In this document: positions 43,101 through 50,990 of the stretch, in pieces
How the letters are laid out: each line of letters opens with the position of its first letter
Position numbering within the stretch: position 1 is the stretch's first letter
Origin: Vineibacter terrae
GTDB taxonomy: Bacteria; Pseudomonadota; Alphaproteobacteria; Reyranellales; Reyranellaceae
NCBI RefSeq assembly: GCF_008039615.1
Contig: NZ_VDUZ01000062.1
Span: 1-51,060, forward strand
Length of the DNA stretch: 51,060 bases
Direction of reading: 5' to 3'
The notes under the pieces: model-generated
The model's input: only the letters and a program-made list of their open reading frames with translations
What the model was told of the DNA's origin: nothing
Database searches by the model: none
Program-made: the position numbers and the translations under genes

Positions 43101-43533
43101 CGGACGCCTGCGCCATCGTGACCGCGCCATCCGATCCTTCGAGCACCGGAACGCCGTTGGCGCGGGCAAGCGATATCGCTGCCGACTTGTTTCCGAACAG
43201 CTCGAGCGTTTCCGGCGCCGGTCCGACGAAGGTCATGCCGGCGTCGGTCACGGCCCGCGCAAACTGCGGATTTTCCGACAGGAAGCCGTATCCCGGGTGC
43301 ACCGCATCGCAGCCGGTCTCGAGCGCCGCCTGGACGATCGCCTCGATGTCGAGATAGGCCGCAGCACCCGCACCCGGCAGCTCCCGTGCCTTGTCGCCGG
43401 CCTGCGCATGCGCGGATCCCGCGTCGTCAGCAGGAAAGACGGTGACGGTCGCAATATCGAGCTCGAAAGCCGCGCGCGCGATGCGCAGGGCGATCTCCCC
43501 CCGATTGGCGATCAGAATCCTACGCAATGACAT
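40192..43533 (-). CDS. Single-chain acyl-CoA carboxylase (biotin carboxylase - biotin carrier - carboxyltransferase)
   Basis: 1113 residues, three parts in one chain. Biotin carboxylase, about 1-450: RILIANRGEIALRIARAAFE, the ATP-grasp loop AVAGGGGRGMR (160-170) and FIEANPRLQVEHTVTEEIYG. Biotin carrier, about 505-577: VIEAMKMEHL with biotinyl Lys543. Carboxyltransferase, about 600-1113: GYDYTVFAGTQGVVNHKKKD, then CDTPGMMVGPQIEK and GGSSHASFFVLAWPSAEFGA. The order is that of the single-chain long-chain acyl-CoA carboxylases; most acyl-CoA carboxylases have separate alpha and beta chains. AAGGA precedes the ATG at 43533. An AMP ligase gene follows in the operon, and a MarR gene is divergent. 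The substrate acyl-CoA is not evident. Confidence 0.94.
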   Translation of the reverse strand: MSLRRILIANRGEIALRIARAAFELDIATVTVFPADDAGSAHAQAGDKARELPGAGAAAYLDIEAIVQAALETGCDAVHPGYGFLSENPQFARAVTDAGMTFVGPAPETLELFGNKSAAISLARANGVPVLEGSDGAVTMAQASAFLAGLGAGGAIMIKAVAGGGGRGMRVVPAEADLAGAWERCRSEAQAAFGADGLYVERYLPNARHIEVQVVGDGQSVVHLGERECSIQRRHQKVVEMAPSRSIPGKLREALYGAATRMAARIAYRGLGTFEFLVPSEGRGYVFIEANPRLQVEHTVTEEIYGVDLVKTQLRIAAGARLADLGLDRPPVSRGAAIQFRVNMEKMAADGSARPSGGILTSFAPPGGPGIRVDTYGYAGYRSSPRYDSLLAKVIAYSSEGMHDAIRRGRRALEEFRIEGVATNIPVLRAIVENDDFIADRISTNFLEAHIGPILAVAAGYEPEAAPPRSRDVREIDPLGIFDAASAIAPPRADAPKPRQAAPVPEGIVAVPATLQGTIVACSVARGERVHAGQPVLVIEAMKMEHLVVSPVAGTVEDILAAPGDTIFEGETLLHVSPSEDAGASAAAAQAIDLDHIRGDLAEVIARHAELLDDSRPDAVARRRKTNQRTTRENIADLCDRGSFVEYGGLALAAQRQRRTPDELRRLSPADGMITGVGAVNGALFGDEASRCAIMGYDYTVFAGTQGVVNHKKKDRLLTLADKWALPVVLFAEGGGGRPGDEWPTPAGLETTTFARFGKLNGQVPLVGIVSGRCFAGNAALLGACDVIIADRTSNIGMGGPAMIEGGGLGAFRPEDIGPVDVQAPNGVIDVLVADEAEGVAVAKKYLGYFQGRVDGWSCADQRLLRHAVPENRLRAYDVRPIIETLADEGSVLELRPAFAKGMITALIRIEGRPMGLIANDPRHLGGAIDADGGDKAARFIQLCDAFDIPIVSLCDTPGMMVGPQIEKVAQVRHVSRMLVATSRASVPHFTVVLRKGYGLGALAMAGGSSHASFFVLAWPSAEFGAMGLEGAVKLAYRKELMAIEDAAARKAWFDQMVAKSYEENKALSGATFLEVDDVIDPFETRRWIVRGLKATAAPNRFSNRKVTRVDVW

Positions 43534-43665
43534 TTTCAATCCTTCAGGCTCGACGGCGGCCGGACCGCATCTGCGCGTTGCCATGGACCCAAACGCGGAT
43601 GTCGCTAAAAAACTATGGACCCAGGGAAATTATGTCAATATCATTACTCAATAGGCGGAGCCCAG
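43534..43665. promoter_or_regulatory. Divergent control region, carboxylase and MarR regulator
   Basis: 132 bases. A direct repeat ATGGACCCA occurs at 43583-43591 and 43615-43623, 32 bases apart (about three helical turns, same DNA face), in the AT-richer middle of the region. It could be a regulator site, perhaps of the MarR protein itself. Confidence 0.4.
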
Positions 43666-44169
43666 ATGAAACGGCAAGCGACGGTCAAGAGCGGCGAGGC
43701 AGGATCGGGCATAGATGGCCGAAGCGACGCCGGTCAGCGCCATGACCTGAACAACCGGCTGTTCTTCAGGCTCTTCCAGGCCGCCAACATCTACGAGGCG
43801 CAAGCCGTGCGGCAGCTGAACCTGTCCGCCGTGCAAGGCGCCACGCTGGGCGCGCTGTCGCGCGACGCCAACGGCATGCCGTTCTCGGATCTGTACACCT
43901 ACCTCTCCGTCAGCCGGCAGAATCTCGACGCCGTGCTGAAGCGGCTGGAGCAGGCGGGCCTCGTCGAGCGGCTCGAAGGCAAGACCGATCGTCGCCAGAG
44001 GGTGGTGCGGTTGACGCCGGCGGGCGTCGACGCCTGGGCCGATATCCGGCAGCGCACGATCGACTTCTACCGCCAGGGAACGAAGGGCCTTTCGGCAGAA
44101 GAGGTGTCGACCTGCGCCGAGATGCTGTCGCGCATCGGGCGCGCGCTGAAGACCATGCAGTTGAAATGA
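43666..44169 (+). CDS. MarR family transcriptional regulator
   Basis: 167-residue MarR regulator with a winged helix. LFFRLFQAANIYEAQAVRQL is the dimer helix; LSVSRQNLDAVLKRLEQAGL is the recognition helix; and VERLEGKTDRRQRVVRLTPA is the wing with the DRR signature. Members usually repress neighbouring operons and release DNA on binding a phenolic acid or acyl-CoA. The position between a divergent carboxylase/ligase operon and a co-directional second ligase (65 bases downstream) makes it the likely regulator of the whole locus. GGAG before the ATG at 43666 supports the start; the frame is open from 43615. Confidence 0.92.
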   Translation: MKRQATVKSGEAGSGIDGRSDAGQRHDLNNRLFFRLFQAANIYEAQAVRQLNLSAVQGATLGALSRDANGMPFSDLYTYLSVSRQNLDAVLKRLEQAGLVERLEGKTDRRQRVVRLTPAGVDAWADIRQRTIDFYRQGTKGLSAEEVSTCAEMLSRIGRALKTMQLK

Positions 44170-44234
44170 AGCGGGGCCGTCAGCGCGGCGCGACGCCGCG
44201 ATGATTGCCCGAAGATGAAATGGGAAGCCGGAGA

Positions 44235-45860
44235 ATGACGACCCAAGCAGATACGACCGACACGCGCATTCCCCCTCGCGAAGAGTGCGTGCTGCGCTAC
44301 GTGCTGGAAAGGCGGGCGGCGGCGCATCCCGATCGCCCCTACCTGAAGCTGCCGGACGGCAGCGCGGTCAGCTACGGCGCGTTCTGCGATGCCGTGCGCC
44401 GCACCGCGGCGGGCCTCGCCGCGCTCGGAGTCAAGCAAGGCGACTATGTCAATGTCTGGCTGCCCAACACCGTCGATATGGTACGCGTCTGGTTTGCCAT
44501 AAACTGGCTCGGCGCCGTCTACGTGCCGATCAACACGGCCTACCGCGGCGGCGTCCTGGCGCATGTGATCGCCAATGGCAACGCCGAGGTCATGATCGTC
44601 GCCGCCGATCTCGTCGGACGCCTCGGCGACATCGATCGGTCGCGGCTGCGCACCCTCGTCATCGCCGGCACGATGCCGCCGGCCATTCCCGGCCTCGCGT
44701 ACACGCCACTCGAGAAGCTCGACGCCGATCCCGCGACCCTGCCGCCGCTCGGGCAGCCGATCGAGCCCTGGGACACGCAATCGATCATCTACACGTCGGG
44801 CACGACCGGCCGCTCCAAGGGCGTGCTCAGCTCCTACGCCCATCTGTGGCACATGAGCGGCGCGCAGGCCTTCCCGATGCTCGCCGAGAGCGACTGCTAT
44901 CTCGTCTATCTGCCGTTCTTCCATGTCGGCGGCACGCTGCCCGTCGTCGCCATGCTCAACCGCGGCGGCGCGATCGGCATGGGCGGCGATTTCACCACCG
45001 AGGCGTTCTGGCCCACGGTCCGCGCCACCGGCGCGACCTACACGATCCTGCTCGGCGTCATGTCCACCTTCCTGTCGAAGCGTCCGCCGCAGCCGGACGA
45101 CCGCGACCATTCGCTCGCAAAGGTGACGATGATCCCGCTTCCCGACGACTCCCAGGCGTTCGGCAGCCGCTTCGGCTGCACGATCTACACGCTGTTCAAC
45201 ATGACGGAAGTGAGCGTGCCGATCGTCTCGGAAGCCGACCCGCAGACGATCGGCACCTGCGGCAGGCAGCGTGAGGGCGTCGATCTGCGTATCGTCGATG
45301 CCCATGACCGCGAGGTTCCCGTCGGCCAGGTCGGCGAACTGATCGTGCGCACCGACGCGCCCTGGGCGCTGAACTCCGGCTATCACAGGAACCCGGAAGC
45401 GACGGCGCCGGCCTGGCGCAACGGCTGGTTCCATACCGGCGATGCCTTCCGCAAGGACGATCAGGGCAACTATTTCTTCGTCGACCGCATGAAGGATGCG
45501 ATCCGGCGGCGCGGCGAGAACATCTCCTCGTTCGAGGTCGAGGCCGAGATCCTCGCCTATCCGAAAGTGCGCGAATGCGCCGTGGTCGCGGTGCGCAATG
45601 AAATCGCCGAGGACGACGTCCTGGCAATCATCGCGCCGGCGCCGGGCGAGACCATCGATCCGCTGTCCCTGCTCGAGTTCCTCAAGCCGCGGCTCGCGCA
45701 CTTCATGCTGCCGCGCTACTTCCGGATCATGACCGACCTGCCCAAGACGCCGACACAGAAGGTCGAGAAGTACGTCCTGCGCCAGCAGGGGCTTACCGCC
45801 GAGACCTGGGACCGGGAGAAGGCGGGCGTCACCATCAAGCGCGAGAAGATCGGCGGCTAG
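44235..45860 (+). CDS. AMP-dependent acyl-CoA ligase, CaiC-like
   Basis: 541-residue ANL ligase. A3 motif IIYTSGTTGRSKGVLSS (with the YTSGTTGRSKG core at 186-196), A5 LFNMTEVSVP, hinge region RNGWFHTGDAFRKDDQGNYF and DRMKDAIRRRGENISSFEVE. The C-terminal PKTPTQKVEKYVLRQQG resembles crotonobetaine/carnitine-CoA ligase CaiC and related enzymes, and differs from the ATGKVKK ending of the other ligase in this locus. GGAAG seven bases before ATG 44235 favours that start over ATGs at 44205 and 44220. Two distinct ligases around one MarR gene suggest two related acids, or successive activation steps in one pathway. Confidence 0.92.
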   Translation: MTTQADTTDTRIPPREECVLRYVLERRAAAHPDRPYLKLPDGSAVSYGAFCDAVRRTAAGLAALGVKQGDYVNVWLPNTVDMVRVWFAINWLGAVYVPINTAYRGGVLAHVIANGNAEVMIVAADLVGRLGDIDRSRLRTLVIAGTMPPAIPGLAYTPLEKLDADPATLPPLGQPIEPWDTQSIIYTSGTTGRSKGVLSSYAHLWHMSGAQAFPMLAESDCYLVYLPFFHVGGTLPVVAMLNRGGAIGMGGDFTTEAFWPTVRATGATYTILLGVMSTFLSKRPPQPDDRDHSLAKVTMIPLPDDSQAFGSRFGCTIYTLFNMTEVSVPIVSEADPQTIGTCGRQREGVDLRIVDAHDREVPVGQVGELIVRTDAPWALNSGYHRNPEATAPAWRNGWFHTGDAFRKDDQGNYFFVDRMKDAIRRRGENISSFEVEAEILAYPKVRECAVVAVRNEIAEDDVLAIIAPAPGETIDPLSLLEFLKPRLAHFMLPRYFRIMTDLPKTPTQKVEKYVLRQQGLTAETWDREKAGVTIKREKIGG

Positions 45861-45905
45861 GCCTTTCCTTCTCCCCGCCTGCGCCTACGGTATTCACACA
45901 TTTTC

Positions 45906-45998
45906 ACTGTCATCCCGAGCGCCAGCGAGGGATCTCCCGCGAATGGCGCACCGTGCGTCTTTCGCAGGAGATCCCTCGCTGGCGCTCGGGATGACAGT
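45906..45998. repeat. GTCATCCCGAGCG palindrome, copy C, with compensated insertion
   Basis: Same family as 12284-12369 and 36598-36688, but the left arm reads GAGCGCCAGCGAGG (one extra C) and the right arm CCTCGCTGGCGCTC (one extra G), so full pairing is kept. It lies between the convergent ligase and leucine-rich-repeat genes. Confidence 0.92.
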
Positions 45999-46020
45999 CC
46001 TATTTTTCGGGACTGCCCCG

Positions 46021-47196
46021 TCACCGGGCGATGCGCAGCTTGGGGAGCGCCTTCTTCGCCGCGTCGATGCCGGCTTCGGTGAACCGGGCCTTGCGCGCGC
46101 TGATCGCCACCAGGGTGGGAATGCGGCTCAGCATCGCCAGCCCCGCGTCGCCGACCTGGGTCTCGTCCAGCGTGATGCGGCTCAGCGGCAGGTCGACCAG
46201 GGCCGCCATGCCGGCATCGCCCACGGCGGTCTCGCTCAGCCACAGGGTCTTGAGCTGCTTGAGGTTGACGAGCGCCTCCAGCCCCTTGTCGGTGATCCGG
46301 GTGCGGTTGAGGTAGAGCGTCTCCAGGTTCACCAGCGCGCCGATCGATGGCATCGCTGAGTCGGTGATCGAGGTGCCCCAGATGAAGAGGCGCCGCAGCG
46401 ACGTGATCTCCGCGAGCGACGCAGCGCCCCTGTCGTCGACGGCGCTGTTCATCAGGCTGATCTGCTGCAGGTTCTTCAGCGAGACAAGGTAGGCAAGGCC
46501 GGTGTTGATGCGCGTGAAGTTCAGGCCCAGCGCGCGCAGGTTCGCGAGCGCCGCCAGCGGCCGCAAGCCCTCGTCGGTGATGTTGGGCATCTGCTGCAGC
46601 GACAGGACCTCCAGTCCGGCGGCCGGAGCCAGCGCCGCCAGGCCTGCATCGCTGATCTCGGCGCGATCGAGGATCAGCGACTTCAGGTTCCGGATCCGGG
46701 CGACATGCGCCATCCCTGAATCGGTCCAGCCCGTGGTGCTGCCGAGGTTGAGCGCCGCCAGCCTGGGCGCCGTCGCCAGCACCTCCAGCAGCCTGTCGTC
46801 GATGGCCAGGCCATAGAGGCTGAGGCTGCGCAGCTCCGGCAGCCGCACAAGCGCGGCGATGCCCTTGGTGGTGACGCGGCCACGCCCGACATCGATGCTG
46901 GCCAGCCGCGGCAGCAGCACGAGCTGGGCCATGTCCTCGTCGGTGAGATGCTGCCAGGCGCGGCTGTCGATGTTCAGGCTGGTGGCACGCAGCGCGTTCT
47001 CGACCGTGAGCGGCTGGTTGCCGCTCTTCACGCCCAGGTCGTTCAGACGCCGCACCAGCGCCTCCAGCGCCGCGCTGGCGGGCGGCGCCGCCTCCGTCGG
47101 GGGCCGGCCCGGCTTGGCCTGGACCGCCGACGCGATCCCGGCCGCCGCCATGACAACGGCCGCGCAGATCCCGGCCCATCGCCGCACTTGCTGCAT
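46021..47196 (-). CDS. Exported leucine-rich-repeat protein
   Basis: 391 residues with a signal peptide (AGICAAVVMAAAGIASAVQA) and then about twelve leucine-rich repeats of 23-24 residues, for example ITDKGLEALVNLKQLKTLWL and ISDAGLAALAPAAGLEVLSL. The repeating 'D.GL..L..L..L..L.L' consensus is the cysteine-free, RNI/GALA-like type found in secreted or periplasmic bacterial proteins. Such solenoids bind proteins; no catalytic domain is attached. GAGGA lies before ATG 47196; the open frame continues to 47235. It converges with the CaiC-like ligase through palindrome copy C. The partner is unknown. Confidence 0.9.
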   Translation of the reverse strand: MQQVRRWAGICAAVVMAAAGIASAVQAKPGRPPTEAAPPASAALEALVRRLNDLGVKSGNQPLTVENALRATSLNIDSRAWQHLTDEDMAQLVLLPRLASIDVGRGRVTTKGIAALVRLPELRSLSLYGLAIDDRLLEVLATAPRLAALNLGSTTGWTDSGMAHVARIRNLKSLILDRAEISDAGLAALAPAAGLEVLSLQQMPNITDEGLRPLAALANLRALGLNFTRINTGLAYLVSLKNLQQISLMNSAVDDRGAASLAEITSLRRLFIWGTSITDSAMPSIGALVNLETLYLNRTRITDKGLEALVNLKQLKTLWLSETAVGDAGMAALVDLPLSRITLDETQVGDAGLAMLSRIPTLVAISARKARFTEAGIDAAKKALPKLRIAR

Positions 47197-47283
47197 CCCT
47201 ATCCTCGGCCTGTGCCGGGCGCCCGACATGGTCACGATATCCCACGCCGGCCATGCCGGTTCAACCGCAGCGCTGCCGCAGCG

Positions 47284-48120
47284 TCACCGCCCCGTGAACC
47301 GGGGGGCGCGCTTCTCCATGAAGGCGGCAATGCCTTCCTTCATGTCCTCGGTGCCGAACAGCGGCAGCAGCTGCAGGAAGACATGATGCACGTGCTCGGT
47401 GAAAGGCTCGTTCCAGCCCATGCGCATCATGCGCTTGGCGGCCTGCACCGCCAGCGGCGCGTTGGCGGCGATCTCGGCCGCGATCTCGCGTGCCGCCGCC
47501 ACGGCGCCGCCGTCGTCGACGACACGCGACACCAGGCCCAGCGCCAGGCTCTCCTCGGCCGAGAGCGTGCGGCCGGTGAAGATCAGCTCGGCCGCCTTGG
47601 ACCAGCCCAGCAGGCGCGGCAGATACCAGGTGCCGCCGGACTCCGGCAGCACGCCGCGCCTTGCGTAGCTGGCCGCCAGCTTGGCCGATCGCGTCATGAC
47701 TCTGATATCGGCGCCCAGGGCGATGTCCAGGCCATAGCCGGCCGCCGAGCCGTTGAGCGCGCAGATCACCGGCTTGTCGATGTTGTGCAGCACCGTCGGC
47801 GGCGTGTTGCGCAGGTCGATGGTGGTGCGCATGAAGCCCTGGCCCAGGCCGATGCTGTCGGTGCCGGTCTTCTGCGCCTCCAGGTTGAGGCCGGCGCAGA
47901 AGGCCTTGTCGCCGGCGCCAGTCAGGATCACGGCCCGGACGGCGGCATCGTCGCCGGCGCGCACCAGGGCAGCCGACAGCGCATCCAGCATCGGCCGCGA
48001 GATCGTGTTCATGCGCTGCGGGGCGTTGAGCGTGATGGTCGCGATCGCGCCGTCGGCGGTGTAGACCACCTCGTTGGCGGCCGCGGCGGCCGTCGCGTCA
48101 AGGGCGTCAGGCGGGGCCAT
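47284..48120 (-). CDS. Enoyl-CoA hydratase/isomerase family protein
   Basis: 278-residue crotonase-fold protein. The oxyanion-hole region is AFCAGLNLEAQ, and ALNGSAAGYGLDIALGADIR plus ARRGVLPESGGTWYLPRLLG hold the usual catalytic Glu region: one Glu (LPESGG) is present, while the other position is Ala/Gly-like (SAAGYG). This may favour isomerase- or hydrolase-type chemistry over classical hydration. AGGAG before the ATG at 48120 supports the start. It is divergent from the threonine aldolase gene over 99 bases. It would act on acyl-CoA intermediates such as those made by the ligases and dehydrogenase in this window. Confidence 0.9.
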   Translation of the reverse strand: MAPPDALDATAAAAANEVVYTADGAIATITLNAPQRMNTISRPMLDALSAALVRAGDDAAVRAVILTGAGDKAFCAGLNLEAQKTGTDSIGLGQGFMRTTIDLRNTPPTVLHNIDKPVICALNGSAAGYGLDIALGADIRVMTRSAKLAASYARRGVLPESGGTWYLPRLLGWSKAAELIFTGRTLSAEESLALGLVSRVVDDGGAVAAAREIAAEIAANAPLAVQAAKRMMRMGWNEPFTEHVHHVFLQLLPLFGTEDMKEGIAAFMEKRAPRFTGR

Positions 48121-48219
48121 GCGGAACTCCTATGGAAGCAAGCCGGTTGCGTCTATTGTTCGCCCCGCGGCCGGCGATGTTCAATGGCGCCGTCATCCTC
48201 TTCGCGACCCGGGTCCACC

Positions 48220-49260
48220 ATGCAGAACCGCTTCATCGACCTCTACAGCGACACCAAGAGCAAGCCGACGCCGGGCATGCGCAAGGCGATGGCCGAGGCC
48301 GAGGTGGGCGACGAGCAGAAGTTCGAGGACCCCACGGTCAACCGCCTGCGCGAGACAGTCTGCACCCTGCTGGGCAAGGAGGATGCCGTCTTCCTGCCGT
48401 CGGGCACGATGTGCAACCAGATCGCGATCCGCGTCCATTGCCGGCCCGGCGAGGAGATCATCTGCGACAAGCAGGCGCATATCATCACCTCCGAAGGCGG
48501 CGGGCCGGGCGCGAACTCGGGCGTGGTGTTCCATCCCCTCGACGGACCGCGCGGCACCTTCAGCGGCGCCATGGTCGATGCCGCGGTCAAGGACCCCGCC
48601 AACCGCTATGCGCCGCGCTCACGCCTGGTCGAGGTCGAGCAGACGTCGAACCGCGGCGGCGGCGCGGTATGGCAGCTGGCCGCGATCGAGGACGTCGCGG
48701 CGGCGGCACGGCGGCACGGGCTGGCGCTGCATATGGATGGCGCGCGCCTGCCCAATGCCTGCGTCGCGTCGGGCGTGGCGGCAGCGAGCTTTGCCGCCCC
48801 CTGCGACACGCTGTGGCTCGACTTCACCAAGGGACTGGGCGCGCCGGTGGGCGCCATCCTGGCCGGGCCGAAGGATTTCATCCATGAGGCGTGGCGCGTG
48901 AAGCAGCAGCTCGGCGGCTCCATGCGCCAGTCGGGCATCATCGCCGCCGGCGCCCTGCATGCGCTCGCCCACCACTGGGACCGGCTGGCCGAGGACCACG
49001 ACAACGCCAGGCGCCTGGCCGCGGGACTGGCCGAGATCAAGGGCATCGGCCTCGATCCTGCCGGCATCGAGACCAACATCATCTACTTCAACGTCACCAA
49101 GCCCGGCTGGACGGCGCCGCGGCTGATGCAGGCGATGAAGGCCGAGAATGTCGGCATCGGCGCCTTCTCGCAGAGCATGATCCGCGTCGTGACGCATCTG
49201 GACATCACGCGCGAGGACATCGACGCCGCGCTCGCCGCCTTCCGCCGTGCGCTGGCGTGA
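48220..49260 (+). CDS. Threonine aldolase family protein (PLP-dependent)
   Basis: 346-residue fold-type I PLP enzyme of the low-specificity L-threonine aldolase family, which splits threonine or allo-threonine into glycine and acetaldehyde. [20 protein letters not shown] and [17 protein letters not shown] are the typical N-terminal parts; [14 protein letters not shown] contains the PLP-pairing Asp; and [18 protein letters not shown] holds the Schiff-base Lys204. The family's DTxTxPT motif is here [11 protein letters not shown]. No clear ribosome-binding site precedes ATG 48220, so the exact start is less sure, although the family begins here. Related enzymes act on beta-hydroxy-aspartate or phenylserine. 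Confidence 0.92.
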   Translation: MQNRFIDLYSDTKSKPTPGMRKAMAEAEVGDEQKFEDPTVNRLRETVCTLLGKEDAVFLPSGTMCNQIAIRVHCRPGEEIICDKQAHIITSEGGGPGANSGVVFHPLDGPRGTFSGAMVDAAVKDPANRYAPRSRLVEVEQTSNRGGGAVWQLAAIEDVAAAARRHGLALHMDGARLPNACVASGVAAASFAAPCDTLWLDFTKGLGAPVGAILAGPKDFIHEAWRVKQQLGGSMRQSGIIAAGALHALAHHWDRLAEDHDNARRLAAGLAEIKGIGLDPAGIETNIIYFNVTKPGWTAPRLMQAMKAENVGIGAFSQSMIRVVTHLDITREDIDAALAAFRRALA

Positions 49261-49365
49261 GGGCAAGCCTGCCCCGCCTCATCCGATCGGGTGACGCCGC
49301 CGCACGGGCCGCCTAGTAAGATAGCCGGCGACGGTGGTCACCGTCGACAGGGGGGGGTTGAGCTC

Positions 49366-49890
49366 ATGTCAACGATGCGCGAGGCGGCACGCGTCTTGAT
49401 GACCGTTGCCGTCCTTCTGGGCCTGGACGGCCCGGCCCTGGGGCAGGTCCTTGCTCCGACGGCACGGGAAATCGTCCCGGCGACACCGGTCCGATCGGAC
49501 CAGACCTTCATCGCCAGGTCGAACCATTGGACCGCCTGGCTCGTGGACGGCAAGCTGGTCTTCATCGAGGACGATGGCGGTGGCTTCAACTCGGCCATCA
49601 TCGTGAACCCGGACACGATTGATTTCGGCATCACCAGCGAGGCCTGGCAGGTGACTCCCGGCGCGTCCTACGACATGCAGATCAGCATCGATGGCCAGGT
49701 CTTCTCGGGAACCGCCATCGGGACCAACAACACGACCGTGCAGATGCGCAACATCAACCGGGCCTTCCTGCAGAACCTGTACTGGGGCCGCAGCGCCCTC
49801 ATCCGCGTCAACCAGCACGACCTCGTGCTGTCGCTGACCGGATCGAAGGCCATCATCGACGCCGGGCTGCGCTATCTGCGCGGCGGCTGA
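49366..49890 (+). CDS. Small secreted hypothetical protein
   Basis: 174 residues with a signal peptide (ARVLMTVAVLLGLDGPALGQ) and a mature part rich in beta-strand patterns (WLVDGKLVFIEDDGGGFNSA, TVQMRNINRAFLQNLYWGRS). The Trp/Tyr and Asn-rich strands suggest a small beta-sandwich exported to the periplasm. The G-run GGGGGGG about eight bases before ATG 49366 acts as binding site; the frame is open from 49291. I do not recognise the family. It is followed by a large GC-rich palindrome. Confidence 0.65.
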   Translation: MSTMREAARVLMTVAVLLGLDGPALGQVLAPTAREIVPATPVRSDQTFIARSNHWTAWLVDGKLVFIEDDGGGFNSAIIVNPDTIDFGITSEAWQVTPGASYDMQISIDGQVFSGTAIGTNNTTVQMRNINRAFLQNLYWGRSALIRVNQHDLVLSLTGSKAIIDAGLRYLRGG

Positions 49891-49914
49891 CCAGGAAGAA
49901 GCTTGGCCTTTGGC

Positions 49915-49989
49915 CGGGCCGCGGCGCTCCAGCGCCGCATCCGGCGCGCAGCGCCGGACATATGAGCGGCGCTGGAGCGCCGCGGCCCG
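49915..49989. terminator. Large GC-rich double hairpin after the secreted protein gene
   Basis: Outer 24-base arms (49915-49938 and 49966-49989, beginning CGGGCCGCGGCGCTCCAGCG) enclose an inner hairpin TCCGGCGC / GCGCCGGA (49940-49959). It has no T run; it could be a terminator or a dispersed palindromic repeat. Confidence 0.55.
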
Positions 49990-50138
49990 ACCACAGGACA
50001 TGCAGGAAGGCCGCCTTCATGCCCGTTCGCTCGCCATTGTCGCCCCGCGGGCGGGATTGTAGGCTGGGCGCCTGTTTTCCCGCCAATGGAGGCCTTGCTC
50101 GGGAGGGCAGAGATATCCCCTACCCGCGAAGGCCAGGC

Positions 50139-50990
50139 ATGCCCGATACAGCTCCTGTCGGACTCGGCGCTCCCGTCAAACGCCTGGAGGACGCCCGGCT
50201 GCTCACCGGCCAGGGCCGCTTCACCGACAATCTCGCGGCGCGCGACGCCCTGCACGTCTACTTCCTGCGCTCGCCCCACGCCCACGCGCGGCTGGCGCGG
50301 ATCGACACGCAGGCGGCAACCGCCGCGCCGGGCGTGGCCGCTGTGCTGACCGGCGCCGACGCCGCTGGCGAGGTCGGCCACCTGCCCGCGATCAGCGAGA
50401 TCAAGGGCCTCGACGGGCTGCGCCATCGCGAGCCGCTGCGGCCATCGTTGGCCTGTGGCCGCGTGCGCTATGCCGGCGAGATCGTGGCCATGGTGGTGGC
50501 CCGGTCGCTGGCGCAGGCGCGCGATGCCGCCGAGCTGATCGCGGTCGACTACGAGGCGCTGCCCGCCGTCGTGGCCGGCGACGATGCGCTCGCGCCCGGC
50601 GCGCCGCTGCTGCACGATGACGTGCCCGGCAACCTGATGTGCGCCTGGGGCAAAGGCGACGCGGACGCGGTTGACCGGGCGTTCGCCGGCGCCGCCCGCG
50701 TGGTGTCGCTGTCGCAGCGCTTCAACCGCATCCTGGCGAACTACCTGGAGCCGCGCGCCATCGGCGCCACGCACGACGCCGCCTCGGACGTCACGACCGT
50801 GACGTTCGCCTCCCAGAGCGCCCATATCCCGCACAAGCTGCTGTGCGATCGCGTGCTGAAGCGGCCGCGCGACAAGCTGCGGCTGGTGACGCCCGATGTC
50901 GGCGGCGGCTTCGGGCCCAAGTTCACGCTCTATCCCGAAGTTACCCCTGAGGGAATTGAGCAAGTTGTTGTGATCGCAGGGATTTGTTGA
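50139..50990 (+). pseudogene. Molybdopterin-binding (large) subunit of a xanthine dehydrogenase-family enzyme, broken by insertion
   Basis: The first ~265 residues match the large subunit of molybdenum hydroxylases (xanthine/aldehyde/CO dehydrogenase family, about 770 residues). GAPVKRLEDARLLTGQGRFT, FLRSPHAHARLARIDTQAA, RVRYAGEIVAMVVA and LRLVTPDVGGGFGPKFTLYP are all in place. After LYPEV the frame turns into unrelated sequence (TPEGIEQVVVIAGIC) and stops at 50990. The GGFGPK motif shows that the coding part is intact up to the break, so the gene was cut recently by an insertion starting near 50941. The 3' part may lie beyond the window. The gene for the [2Fe-2S] or FAD subunit is not adjacent. 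Confidence 0.85.
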
